From: an uncultured Verrucomicrobiales bacterium
Lineage (GTDB): Bacteria; Verrucomicrobiota; Verrucomicrobiae; Limisphaerales; CANJSG01
Direction of reading: 5' to 3'
NCBI GenBank assembly: GCA_946480965.1
Contig: CAMLMI010000318.1
Location: forward strand, 1-5,752
DNA: 5,752 nucleotides
Positions 1 through 5,257 of this stretch are shown here, piece by piece (positions within the stretch are counted from its first letter, which is position 1; every line of letters starts with the position of its first letter). The notes below the pieces were generated by a model. That model was not told the origin of the DNA. It did not search any database and was given only the letters and a program-made list of their open reading frames with translations. A program made the position numbers and the translations under genes.

Positions 1-233
1 CGCTCCGCTTGGCGCATCAGTGTGGCCAGCTCGACACCCAAGGCGTCCGCCAAGCGACAAACCACCTCCAAGGTGGGATTTCTTTCCCCCTTCTCGATAT
101 ACCCGATCATCTGCGGCGAGACACCGGACCTCTGGGACAGCGCATACTTGGAAACGCCGCGCTTCTCCCGCTCTGCGGCCAGCAGATGGAGAACACGACT
201 GCAAAGCAAATGCCCGCGCTGTGGGTTCGGCAC
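1..233 (-). CDS. XRE-family HTH transcriptional regulator (partial, 3' end outside window)
   Basis: Small DNA-binding repressor of the Cro/C1 (XRE) type. The visible 77 residues hold one helix-turn-helix unit at about residues 15-75: 'SKYALSQRSGVS' gives the first helices, 'QMIGYIEKGERNP' the recognition helix and the conserved ExGxRxP turn, and 'LADALGVELATL' the last helix. The reading frame runs off the left edge, so the C-terminus is missing. I chose the GTG at 233 because an in-frame TAG lies four codons upstream (245-243) and because the paralogue at 1714-1980 aligns from an equivalent GTG without a gap. No Shine-Dalgarno sequence is visible. The gene is divergent from the 293-535/555-1010 pair. 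The 59-base space between them carries a promoter and an overlapping palindrome, so the protein probably represses its neighbours and perhaps itself. The domain call is secure; the target is inference. Confidence 0.9.
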   Translation of the reverse strand, partial: MPNPQRGHLLCSRVLHLLAAEREKRGVSKYALSQRSGVSPQMIGYIEKGERNPTLEVVCRLADALGVELATLMRQAE

Positions 234-257
234 GGGCCGTGTCTAACCGGCTTGGGA

Positions 258-288
258 GTTGACAACGTATTTCCCTATGGTGAAATAC
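258..288 (+). promoter_or_regulatory. Promoter with overlapping operator-like palindromes
   Basis: A perfect -35 box TTGACA (259-264) is followed, after 16 bases, by TGAAAT (281-286), preceded by TGG as in an extended -10 element. The ATG at 293 lies 7 bases beyond the -10 box, so the transcript probably starts at the initiation codon. Two inverted repeats sit on these boxes: GTTG-A-CAAC (258-266) over the -35 box, and GTATTTC (267-273) with GAAATAC (282-288) around an 8-base spacer over the -10 box. They are the natural candidates for binding by the divergent XRE repressor. That link rests on position only. Confidence 0.6.
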
Positions 289-292
289 TTCC

Positions 293-535
293 ATGTTCAT
301 CAAACGCCTTGGCCCCGATCCCCACGCCCACGGCCAGAAGACTGCCGCGATGGCCGGTTGCCCCGACATCCTCGCGATGGACGACGGCAACTTCGCCGTC
401 ATCGGCATCGACATCACCGAACGGGCGGCGGGCCATTTCCCGCCCACGGTCGGCTGCGGCCCCGACGAGCGCGTGGTCTGGATTCCGCGCCGCACGCTGG
501 TGCAGGCCAAGCCCGAGATCCCGGACAGCGTCTGA
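293..535 (+). CDS. Conserved hypothetical protein, 80 residues
   Basis: I cannot name a function. The product is small, soluble and acidic in its middle, without signal peptide or membrane segment. Readable blocks are 'GCPDILAMDDGNFAVIGIDIT' (about 22-42) and 'GCGPDERVVWIPRRTLVQAK' (54-73). They read like beta strands closing with an 'IPR..L..A' end. I recall small proteins with a similar CP...DG.FAVIG...DE.V.IPR pattern in other bacteria, but could not check. There are two cysteines (23, 55). No ribosome binding site precedes the ATG, but a promoter ends 7 bases upstream, which fits a leaderless message. The 151-residue membrane protein gene follows 19 bases after the stop. The long reading frame on the opposite strand (275-1018) is Ser/Arg-rich and judged a shadow. 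The coding call is fairly firm because composition and frame continue naturally into the neighbouring unit. Confidence 0.72.
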   Translation: MFIKRLGPDPHAHGQKTAAMAGCPDILAMDDGNFAVIGIDITERAAGHFPPTVGCGPDERVVWIPRRTLVQAKPEIPDSV

Positions 536-539
536 GCCG

Positions 540-548
540 TGGTAGAAT
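540..548 (+). promoter_or_regulatory. Extended -10 promoter TGGTAGAAT
   Basis: The hexamer TAGAAT (543-548) matches the TATAAT consensus at five of six positions and is preceded by TGG, the extended -10 signature. No good -35 box is seen. The same ten bases, TGGTAGAATG, occur on the minus strand before the radC-like gene and the primase gene. The next ATG (555) is 7 bases beyond the hexamer. The element lies between the stop of the 80-residue gene and the 151-residue gene, so the second gene may also be transcribed separately. Confidence 0.6.
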
Positions 549-554
549 GGAGGG

Positions 555-1010
555 ATGAACCTCCTTTCCTGGATCGCCGGCCACGGATTCGAGCTGCTGG
601 AAGCCGCCGGGATCATCGGCGGACTGGCCTTCACCGCCGCCGCGTTCCGGCAGGACACCAAGGCCCGGAGAGTCGGCAATCTGCTGGCGTTGACCGCCGG
701 GCATAGGGACATCTGGCGACAGGTCCATGAACGGCCCGAGCTGTGGCGGGTCCTGGAAGAAGAGGTCGATCTGGTCGCCGCGCCCGTGACCAATCCCGAG
801 GCCCTGTTCGTCACGTTCCTGCTGCTCCACCTCAACGCCACCCATCGGGCCATCCGGGAAGGGCAGTTCTCCACCCGACAAGCCATCGAGAAGGACGTCC
901 GGTGGTTTCTGTCCCGGCCCGTGCCGAAGTCCGTCTGGCTCGAAGCCCGCAAACTTTTGGAAGAAGACTTCGTGGCGTTCGTCGAGGCCAACCTCGGCGA
1001 CTCTGCATGA
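555..1010 (+). CDS. Small membrane-anchored protein of unknown function, 151 residues
   Basis: Residues about 4-31 form one hydrophobic segment (WIAGHGFELLEAAGIIGGLAF and following), then a basic 'RQDTKARR' stretch. The segment therefore acts as an N-terminal membrane anchor with the rest in the cytoplasm. The remaining 110 residues look helical, with 'HRDIWRQVHERPELWRVL' (50-67), 'FVTFLLLHLNATHRAIREG' (85-103), 'DVRWFLSRPVPKSVW' (114-128) and an acidic tail. The layout (anchor, R-rich turn, helical domain with a late W.LSRP/W pattern) resembles the DUF6082-type family of small proteins. I offer that as a lead, not an assignment. Start choice: the ATG at 555 follows GGAGGG (549-554) with no space, too close for a normal ribosome binding site. 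A -10 box 7 bases upstream argues for a leaderless start. The stop is followed at once by a strong terminator. Confidence 0.78.
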   Translation: MNLLSWIAGHGFELLEAAGIIGGLAFTAAAFRQDTKARRVGNLLALTAGHRDIWRQVHERPELWRVLEEEVDLVAAPVTNPEALFVTFLLLHLNATHRAIREGQFSTRQAIEKDVRWFLSRPVPKSVWLEARKLLEEDFVAFVEANLGDSA

Positions 1011-1011
1011 A

Positions 1012-1033
1012 AAACCACCCGCGCGGGTGGTTT
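1012..1033. terminator. Bidirectional intrinsic terminator (perfect 22-base palindrome)
   Basis: AAACCACCC (1012-1020) pairs with GGGTGGTTT (1025-1033) across GCGC; with the central GCGC the palindrome is perfect. It lies 2 bases after the stop of the plus-strand gene and 8 bases before the stop of the minus-strand radC-like gene. The minus-strand side ends in a run of Ts (TTTTT, 1015-1011), and the plus-strand side in TTTGGTGTTTTC. It serves both convergent genes. Confidence 0.88.
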
Positions 1034-1040
1034 GGTGTTT

Positions 1041-1535
1041 TCAGGGAAAGAGCCCCAGCTCGCGGAGCGACTGGTGGCCGGGCTTCCCGATGACGATGTG
1101 GTCGAGCAGCTCGATCTTGAGGAGCTGACCGGCCTTGGCCAGATCGCGCGTTACCCGCGTGTCGGCGTCCGAAGGGCTAGGATCGCCCGAGGGATGGTTG
1201 TGAAGCAGGACCACGGCGGAAGCCCCACCAAGGATGGCGGCGCGGAACACCTCGCGCGGATGCACCAAGATGGTGTCCATCGTGCCGTGCGAGACGAAGT
1301 AGTGGCCGCGCACGCGGCGGCGGACATTGAGCACCAGGACCACGAGGCATTCGACCTCGGGGTTGAACTGCGGATGGGGCTCGATGTGGAGCCGCCAGTA
1401 GGCGGCGGCGTGCCGGGGCGTCTCGCAGATGGCTAGATCCATCGGGGTGGGACAATCGCGCAGGGCGACGATCTTCCATTCCTGGGGCGGCTTGAAGGTC
1501 TGCGGTTTGGGGTTGAACGAATCGGGCTGATCCAT
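1041..1535 (-). CDS. Short RadC-like JAB/JAMM-domain protein
   Basis: The 164-residue product carries the complete RadC-type JAMM metal-site motif: E62 in 'VECLVVLVLN', then HNHPSGDPSPSDAD with H112, H114, S122 and D125. 'HPREVFRAAILGGASAVVL' precedes it and 'LLDHIVIG' follows, both typical of the family. Full-length chromosomal RadC is about 220 residues with an N-terminal helix-hairpin-helix region; that region is absent here and replaced by about 45 unrelated residues. Short JAB proteins of this kind are common on plasmids and integrative elements, where they are named DNA repair or anti-restriction proteins without firm biochemical proof. Start: ATG at 1535, with AGGAG in GAGGAG (1548-1543) 7 bases upstream. 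The frame stays open to 1679, but that extension is low-complexity (SPAAPSTSPPPQ) and coincides with the structured leader. It has its own promoter at 1686-1678. Confidence 0.9.
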   Translation of the reverse strand: MDQPDSFNPKPQTFKPPQEWKIVALRDCPTPMDLAICETPRHAAAYWRLHIEPHPQFNPEVECLVVLVLNVRRRVRGHYFVSHGTMDTILVHPREVFRAAILGGASAVVLLHNHPSGDPSPSDADTRVTRDLAKAGQLLKIELLDHIVIGKPGHQSLRELGLFP

Positions 1536-1671
1536 GAGGACTCTCCTCGGGCCGTGCGCCTGCTCGAACAGGTTGCTTCGGGTTGGGGACTCTCCGCCGG
1601 AAGCGTGCACGGCCCACTTTCTTTGGGGCGGCGGAGAGGTGCTGGGTGCTGCCGGAGAACGGCGGCTTCCA
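1536..1671 (-). ncRNA. Structured 5' leader of the radC-like gene, possible pseudoknot or switch
   Basis: Reading the minus-strand RNA 5' to 3': a small hairpin GCCG/CGGC (1663-1660 with 1654-1651); segment CUCUCCGCCG (1638-1629), perfectly complementary to CGGCGGAGAG (1599-1590); segment GGGCCGUGC (1615-1607), perfectly complementary to GCACGGCCC (1557-1549); and hairpin CCUG/CAGG with a UUCGAG loop (1572-1559). The two long pairs interleave, so they form either an H-type pseudoknot or two alternatives. A further stem, GCUUC/GAAGC (1604-1600 with 1579-1575), competes with the first pair. GGAGAGUCC is present twice, at 1595-1587 and at 1546-1538; the second copy overlaps the ribosome binding site and lies in a small GAGGA/UCCUC hairpin. 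The upstream CUCUCC can pair with either copy. All pairings were read by eye; function is inferred. The outer limits depend on the predicted start of transcription. Confidence 0.5.
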
Positions 1672-1677
1672 CGGGTC

Positions 1678-1686
1678 ATTCTACCA
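1678..1686 (-). promoter_or_regulatory. Extended -10 promoter of the radC-like gene
   Basis: The minus strand reads TGGTAGAAT here, then G, the same ten bases as before the 151-residue protein gene and the primase gene. No convincing -35 box lies 16-18 bases upstream. Transcription would start near 1671, giving a leader of about 136 bases. The site lies between the stop of the upstream XRE gene (1714) and the radC-like start, so radC expression can be independent of that gene. Confidence 0.55.
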
Positions 1687-1713
1687 CGCCGCCATGAGAC
1701 GACGGAGCAAGGC

Positions 1714-1980
1714 TCAACGTTTGCGCACCGACGGTTTCGATACGTTGGCCTGAGCGGTCCGGATCAGGTCCGGCAATTCCGCCCCGACCGCGTCGGCCGC
1801 CCGCAGCATGAGTTCCATCGAAGGATTGCGGAGACCGCGCTCCATGAGGCTCAGCATGGACTCCGAGATGCCCGACTTTTTCCCGACGGCGTAGCGCGAC
1901 AGCCCCTTCGCCTCCCGCGCCTCGCGCAGGAGCCGAACAGTTTCGGAGCAGACCTTCTGATGATGGCCAATGTCGGGCAC
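1714..1980 (-). CDS. XRE-family HTH transcriptional regulator, 88 residues
   Basis: Complete small Cro/C1-type repressor. One helix-turn-helix domain covers about residues 14-74: 'LLREAREAKGLSRYAVGKKSGIS', recognition helix with 'SMLSLMERGLRNP', then 'LRAADAVGAELPDLI'. A short basic tail, 'SKPSVRKR', ends the protein. The frame is open to an ATG at 2034, but I prefer the GTG at 1980. From there the protein aligns with the XRE protein at 1-233 without any gap (V-P at 1-2, C-S at 11-12, E-x-G-x-RNP at 47-53), and the other gene cannot start further upstream. The longer form would also put the upstream TTGAC repeats inside coding sequence. No Shine-Dalgarno sequence is evident. The gene is divergent from the secreted-protein gene, with 62 bases between starts, and lies upstream of radC in the same direction. 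Autoregulation through the TTGAC repeats is likely but unproven. Confidence 0.88.
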   Translation of the reverse strand: MPDIGHHQKVCSETVRLLREAREAKGLSRYAVGKKSGISESMLSLMERGLRNPSMELMLRAADAVGAELPDLIRTAQANVSKPSVRKR

Positions 1981-2003
1981 CCGGGGACATTGCCGGAGGA
2001 ACG

Positions 2004-2031
2004 ACTTGACGGTTACTTGACAATGGTCAAG
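2004..2031. promoter_or_regulatory. TTGAC repeat operator between divergent genes
   Basis: ACTTGAC occurs at 2004-2010 and again at 2015-2021, an 11-base period (one helical turn). The second copy forms a perfect inverted repeat with GTCAAG (2026-2031) around AATG: CTTGAC-N4-GTCAAG. This sits 24-51 bases upstream of the XRE start and 12-39 bases upstream of the secreted-protein start. It suits binding by a small dimeric XRE repressor controlling both directions. No clear -10 box was found for either gene. Confidence 0.5.
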
Positions 2032-2042
2032 CATTGCTGGCC

Positions 2043-3800
2043 ATGAAACCTCTCGGTGGCCTCTTCGGGCTGGGTGTCTTTCTCCTGGGCTTGCTCTCGT
2101 CGGCCCAGATCGCTTGGGCGCAGCCTTTCCAGGTTGGCGGAAAAGCCGATCCGTCCGAGGGAGGGACGATCACCGGTCTCGGCAGCTATCCCGATCAGAC
2201 GAGCATCGTCCTGCAAATCCGTGCGAATACGGGTTGGTATGTGCGGGAGGTTTCCTTCGATGGACCGCCGTATCCCGTGGTCGACGGACGCCAGCAGCTC
2301 ACGCCCGAGGAGCGATTCATCAAGTTCCGCCAACTGGAGGCCGCGTTGAAGCCCGATTTCGATCCCACAACGATCACCTCTTTCGACGCGCCGGTCACGG
2401 TGATCGGCGATTCGACCACGGAGGTCGTCTTCGCACCGCTTGCTCCCGTATTCGGCTCGCCATTGCCGGTGACGGTCGGCGCGCTCACCGGAACCTTCGT
2501 GACCCTGTCATCGGAGGTGGCGGGCCGGCGGCCCATCTCCCTTCAGTGGCGCAAGGACGGTTTGGATCTTCCCGGAGAGACCAATGCCAACCTGACCATC
2601 CCCCAACTACAGCCCTCCCAATCCGGCGCTTACAGTCTGGTCGCGAGCAACGCTTTCGGAATGACGAACTGTCTTCCGGCCCAGATCCATGTGCGTGATC
2701 TGCTCGTCCTGGCCGACGGAGAACCGGTCTTGGACGGGGTTTTGGATGTGGGGCAACAGACCCTCGTCAGTTGCCAGTCGATCCATTCCGACGCCCGGAT
2801 CTTTTACACGCTCGACGGACAGACACCGGATTTCGAGGCGACCGCCTACCTGGCTCCCTTTGTCGTCACGAACAACGGTCTGTTGCGGGTGATCGCCTAC
2901 TCCGCCGATTTCGCGCACTCGTCGGTTTCCGAGCCGATCCACATCGCGGTCCATCCCTTGTTCCAGCTCCATGTTTCCAGCCTGGCGGGCTCCGTCGTGC
3001 GGGAACCCGCCGGGCCTTACCGGAGCAACACGCTCGTCACGGTCGTCGCGGTTCCTGAACCAGGCTGGGTCTTCATGGGCTGGAAAGGGGTGCTGGACGG
3101 TGACAGCTCGACCAACGTGGTCGTCATGGATGGGGACAAGACCTTGTCGGCGGTGTTCGGGACACCCTTGGTTCTTGGGGCCGTCGGCGGAACGGTCTCG
3201 GCCCATCCGGCGCTGCCGCTGTATCCGTTCGGGAGCGCGGTCACGTTGCACGGGACGCCCGATCCGGGCCGGTATCTTCGGCAATGGTTTTGGGACGGCC
3301 GAACCAGCGCGACCAATTCGCTGACCTTGCCGGTGGTTTGGCCGACACCGACGGTTTCCGCCGCCTTCGCCACGCTTCCGGCGGGCCAAGCGGCGCTGAC
3401 CGCGCTTCCGGACGGGGAAGGAGTCGTGCTTGGCGGGCAAAACACCTACGCGCTGGGAGCAACGGCGGAGCTTTGGGCGGTCCCGCATCCGGGGCAGGAG
3501 TTTTTGGGATGGGCCGGGGACGCGGACGGATTGGAGAACCCGTTGCGGGTGACCATGGACTCCAGCAGGGTCGTGCGCGCGCGCTTCAGCCGCCGCCCGA
3601 TGCTGAGTCTCCACCTTCGGGATGATACGGTTCACCTGACGGTCGCCGGCCCGCCAGGAGCGGTTTTCCCGCTCCACTCCAGCACCAACCTCACGGACTG
3701 GAGCCTGTCCCGGTTGCTGACCAATTACGTGGACGAGGCCGTGTTCTCCGAGCCCGTGACGGATGCCCCGATCAAGGCTTACCGCATCGTCGAGCCGTAA
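2043..3800 (+). CDS. Secreted multidomain protein with Ig-like, chitobiase-C-terminal-like and InlB-type repeats
   Basis: The 585-residue product begins with a signal peptide (MKPLGGLFGLGVFLLGLLSS, likely cut after AWA-26). Then follow a divergent repeat-like segment (about 32-132, 'GGTITGLGSYPDQTSIVLQI ... EVVFAP'), an Ig-like domain (about 138-217; W169 core, 'SGAYSLVASN'), a chitobiase/beta-hexosaminidase C-terminal-type domain (about 249-302, 'ARIFYTLDGQTP ... LRVIAYS'), and three divergent InlB-type repeats (about 308-372, 375-442, 447-515), each ending near '..AVF' or '..ARF' and two with 'F.GW'. The end module (519-585) has 'STNLTDW' and 'KAYRIV', typical of Verrucomicrobiota exported proteins. 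No catalytic domain is visible, so adhesion or matrix binding is the likeliest role. I prefer the ATG at 2043 because the signal peptide starts there; a TTG at 2034 is possible. No Shine-Dalgarno sequence is evident. The opposite-strand frame at 2607-3677 is Arg-rich shadow. Confidence 0.88.
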   Translation: MKPLGGLFGLGVFLLGLLSSAQIAWAQPFQVGGKADPSEGGTITGLGSYPDQTSIVLQIRANTGWYVREVSFDGPPYPVVDGRQQLTPEERFIKFRQLEAALKPDFDPTTITSFDAPVTVIGDSTTEVVFAPLAPVFGSPLPVTVGALTGTFVTLSSEVAGRRPISLQWRKDGLDLPGETNANLTIPQLQPSQSGAYSLVASNAFGMTNCLPAQIHVRDLLVLADGEPVLDGVLDVGQQTLVSCQSIHSDARIFYTLDGQTPDFEATAYLAPFVVTNNGLLRVIAYSADFAHSSVSEPIHIAVHPLFQLHVSSLAGSVVREPAGPYRSNTLVTVVAVPEPGWVFMGWKGVLDGDSSTNVVVMDGDKTLSAVFGTPLVLGAVGGTVSAHPALPLYPFGSAVTLHGTPDPGRYLRQWFWDGRTSATNSLTLPVVWPTPTVSAAFATLPAGQAALTALPDGEGVVLGGQNTYALGATAELWAVPHPGQEFLGWAGDADGLENPLRVTMDSSRVVRARFSRRPMLSLHLRDDTVHLTVAGPPGAVFPLHSSTNLTDWSLSRLLTNYVDEAVFSEPVTDAPIKAYRIVEP

Positions 3801-3823
3801 GACCAGAGCAGCCCCATGAAAAG

Positions 3824-3845
3824 AGCCCCATCACGAGATGGGGCT
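3824..3845. terminator. Bidirectional intrinsic terminator
   Basis: AGCCCCATC (3824-3832) pairs with GATGGGGCT (3837-3845) around the loop ACGA. It lies 23 bases after the stop of the secreted-protein gene and 7 bases from the stop of the convergent 95-residue gene. The plus-strand side continues TTG, a short tail; the minus-strand side continues CTTTTC, a better one. It separates the two convergent units. Confidence 0.82.
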
Positions 3846-3852
3846 TTGCGGT

Positions 3853-4140
3853 TCAATACTCCGAAGGCAAGAGCACGCAGGTGCTGGCGCGGTCGGCTTC
3901 GGTGATGATCCAGAACCGGGTGCCGTCGGTGGTGTGATAGACCGAGAACAGGCGGGAACCGTTTTCCAGAGCCAAGTCATTGGCGCGTTGATCCTTGGGA
4001 GCGCAATCGCCCCAATCGCCTTGGCTGTGGCGTTCGAGCGCCTGTGCGACTTCTGCCAAGAGCACTTGGGCCTTGATGCCCGGCGTGCAGACCAGTTTGC
4101 CCAGGGGGAACTTCGGTTCCAGGAAGAGCACCACGGTCAT
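3853..4140 (-). CDS. Conserved plasmid-type hypothetical protein, 95 residues
   Basis: Small soluble protein with a strongly conserved core: 'LGKLVCTPG' (13-21), 'GDWGD' (41-45), 'RANDLALENGSRLFSVYHT' (52-70) and 'RFWIITEADRASTCVLLPSEY' (75-95). I recognise this pattern as a widespread family found on plasmids and integrative elements, usually named hypothetical or plasmid-related protein. Some databases carry a restriction-enzyme-subunit name for it that the sequence does not support. Its biochemical role is not known to me. The ATG overlaps the stop codon of the upstream primase gene (ATGA at 4140-4137), so translation is probably coupled and the two proteins are made together. The frame continues open upstream to 4560, but that part overlaps the primase and is a shadow. 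A terminator hairpin follows 7 bases after the stop. Confidence 0.88.
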   Translation of the reverse strand: MTVVLFLEPKFPLGKLVCTPGIKAQVLLAEVAQALERHSQGDWGDCAPKDQRANDLALENGSRLFSVYHTTDGTRFWIITEADRASTCVLLPSEY

Positions 4141-5192
4141 GTGCCACCTCCGATCAAGTCGGCGATCTCGGCGGCCGTCAGGTGTTCGGGTTGGCGACCT
4201 TCGTCGCCGAGCCGATGGATGCGGACGTAGCGATGGAAGGAAAGACGGGCGGCGATGTCGCCGCGCGCTTCGCGTCCGGCTTCGTCCTCGTCGAGGAGCA
4301 CGATGAGGTGCGCCTCCGGCTTGGTGTGCTCCATGAGCAACGCCTGCTGTTCGGGCGAGAGGGAGGAACCCATGAGGGCGACCGCCCGTCGCGCGCCGTG
4401 TTGCCAGAGATGGAGGCAGTCGAAGAACCCTTCGACCAGCAACCACGGCTGGGTCTCCGTCGCGGCGATGGCCCGGTGGAGGTTGTAGAGTTCCAGCCGT
4501 TTCTTGAACCCGGTCGGGAGCTTGTATTTGGGCGTGTCGTCCGGCGGTTCGCCGGGCCAACGGCCCGCATAGGCCACGAGCTGGGCTGCGGCATTGTGGA
4601 TCGGTAGGACGATGCGTCCGACCATGAGGCCGGTCGGTGCCGGGAAGAACCCGAGCCCGAACTCGGCAATGGTTTCGGAGGAAAGCCCGCGCTCCGCCAA
4701 GTAGGGATGGGTCGGATCAAGATGCTTCAGCGCGAAGCTAAGGGGTTTGTTCGGCCCGTCGGGCTCCGGCTTGCGGCTGGCCACCTTCTTCGGTGGCGGA
4801 GGTGCCGAAGCGGCACTGGCCGGTTCCACGGAACGCGGACGTTCCTCGCTGCGGTCGGGAGTGGGACTGCTCTCGCCGCCGAAGTCGGCGGGATCGAGGT
4901 CGAACCATTCGCAGACCTTGAGCGCAGCGCGGTGGATGTCGGTGTTCTCCATCTTGGCCACGAACTCCAGATGGTTGCCGCCGCACTTGCAGTCGGAGAA
5001 GCAGTTCCAGACCCCTTTGGCGAGGTTCACGCTGAACTGGCTCGGGTTGGTGCCCTGGTGGATGGGGCAGGCTCCGCGACGGGTTTCGCCCGATCCCTTG
5101 AGGGAATCGAGCAGGCCGTAGCGGCGTAGGATCTGTTCCATCGAGACGGCCGCTTTGACCGCCCGGAAATCGACGAACTTGGGTTTGGACAT
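4137..5192 (-). CDS. CHC2 zinc-finger / Toprim DNA primase
   Basis: A 351-residue DnaG-type primase that would synthesise RNA primers for replication of the host element. The N-terminal zinc-binding domain has C42, H45, C64 and C68 in 'CPIH ... WNCFSDC'. A proline- and charge-rich linker (about 105-150) leads to the primase core ('HPYLAERGLSSETIAEFGLG', 162-181; 'RIVLPIHN', 193-200; 'YAGRW', 208-212). The Toprim domain has E254 in 'LLVEGFFDCL' and D301-E-D303 in 'VLLDEDEAG'. Cellular DnaG is about 600 residues; the C-terminal helicase-binding domain is absent, as in many plasmid and phage primases. Start: ATG at 5192 ('MSKPKFVDFRAVKAAVSMEQ'), matching where this family normally begins. In-frame ATGs at 5216 and 5267 would add a basic, low-information leader. 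No clear Shine-Dalgarno sequence precedes any of them. It forms an ATGA-coupled operon with the 95-residue gene. Confidence 0.93.
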   Translation of the reverse strand: MSKPKFVDFRAVKAAVSMEQILRRYGLLDSLKGSGETRRGACPIHQGTNPSQFSVNLAKGVWNCFSDCKCGGNHLEFVAKMENTDIHRAALKVCEWFDLDPADFGGESSPTPDRSEERPRSVEPASAASAPPPPKKVASRKPEPDGPNKPLSFALKHLDPTHPYLAERGLSSETIAEFGLGFFPAPTGLMVGRIVLPIHNAAAQLVAYAGRWPGEPPDDTPKYKLPTGFKKRLELYNLHRAIAATETQPWLLVEGFFDCLHLWQHGARRAVALMGSSLSPEQQALLMEHTKPEAHLIVLLDEDEAGREARGDIAARLSFHRYVRIHRLGDEGRQPEHLTAAEIADLIGGGT

Positions 5193-5227
5193 GGGAAGAA
5201 AGGGAAGGAGCTGCATTGCGGATCGGG

Positions 5228-5241
5228 CCGCCGAACGGCGG
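5228..5241 (-). other. GC-rich hairpin in the primase leader
   Basis: On the minus strand CCGCC-GUUC-GGCGG forms a tight hairpin 36 bases before the primase ATG and 17 bases after the -10 box, so it lies in the transcribed leader if that promoter is used. GGAGG lies just 5' of it (5252-5248) but is too far from the ATG to act as its ribosome binding site. The hairpin may affect translation or message stability; it has no T-run and is not a terminator. Confidence 0.45.
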
Positions 5242-5257
5242 ACGAACCTCCATCGCC

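Noticed and set aside
275..1018. 247-residue reading frame on the minus strand across the two small plus-strand genes
   Set aside because: Rich in Ser and Arg with no recognisable domain, and antisense to two genes with sensible composition, promoters and terminator.
1536..1679. N-terminal extension of the radC-like frame to the ATG at 1679
   Set aside because: That ATG lies within the repeated promoter sequence, and the extra residues are Pro/Ser-rich. The ATG at 1535 has a well-spaced Shine-Dalgarno sequence.
1981..2034. N-terminal extension of the second XRE gene to the ATG at 2034
   Set aside because: It would place the TTGAC operator inside coding sequence. The paralogue, blocked by an in-frame stop, aligns from the GTG at 1980.
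2607..3677. 356-residue reading frame on the minus strand inside the secreted-protein gene
   Set aside because: Arg/Gly/Pro-rich product without domains; the plus-strand frame has a signal peptide and several recognisable domains.
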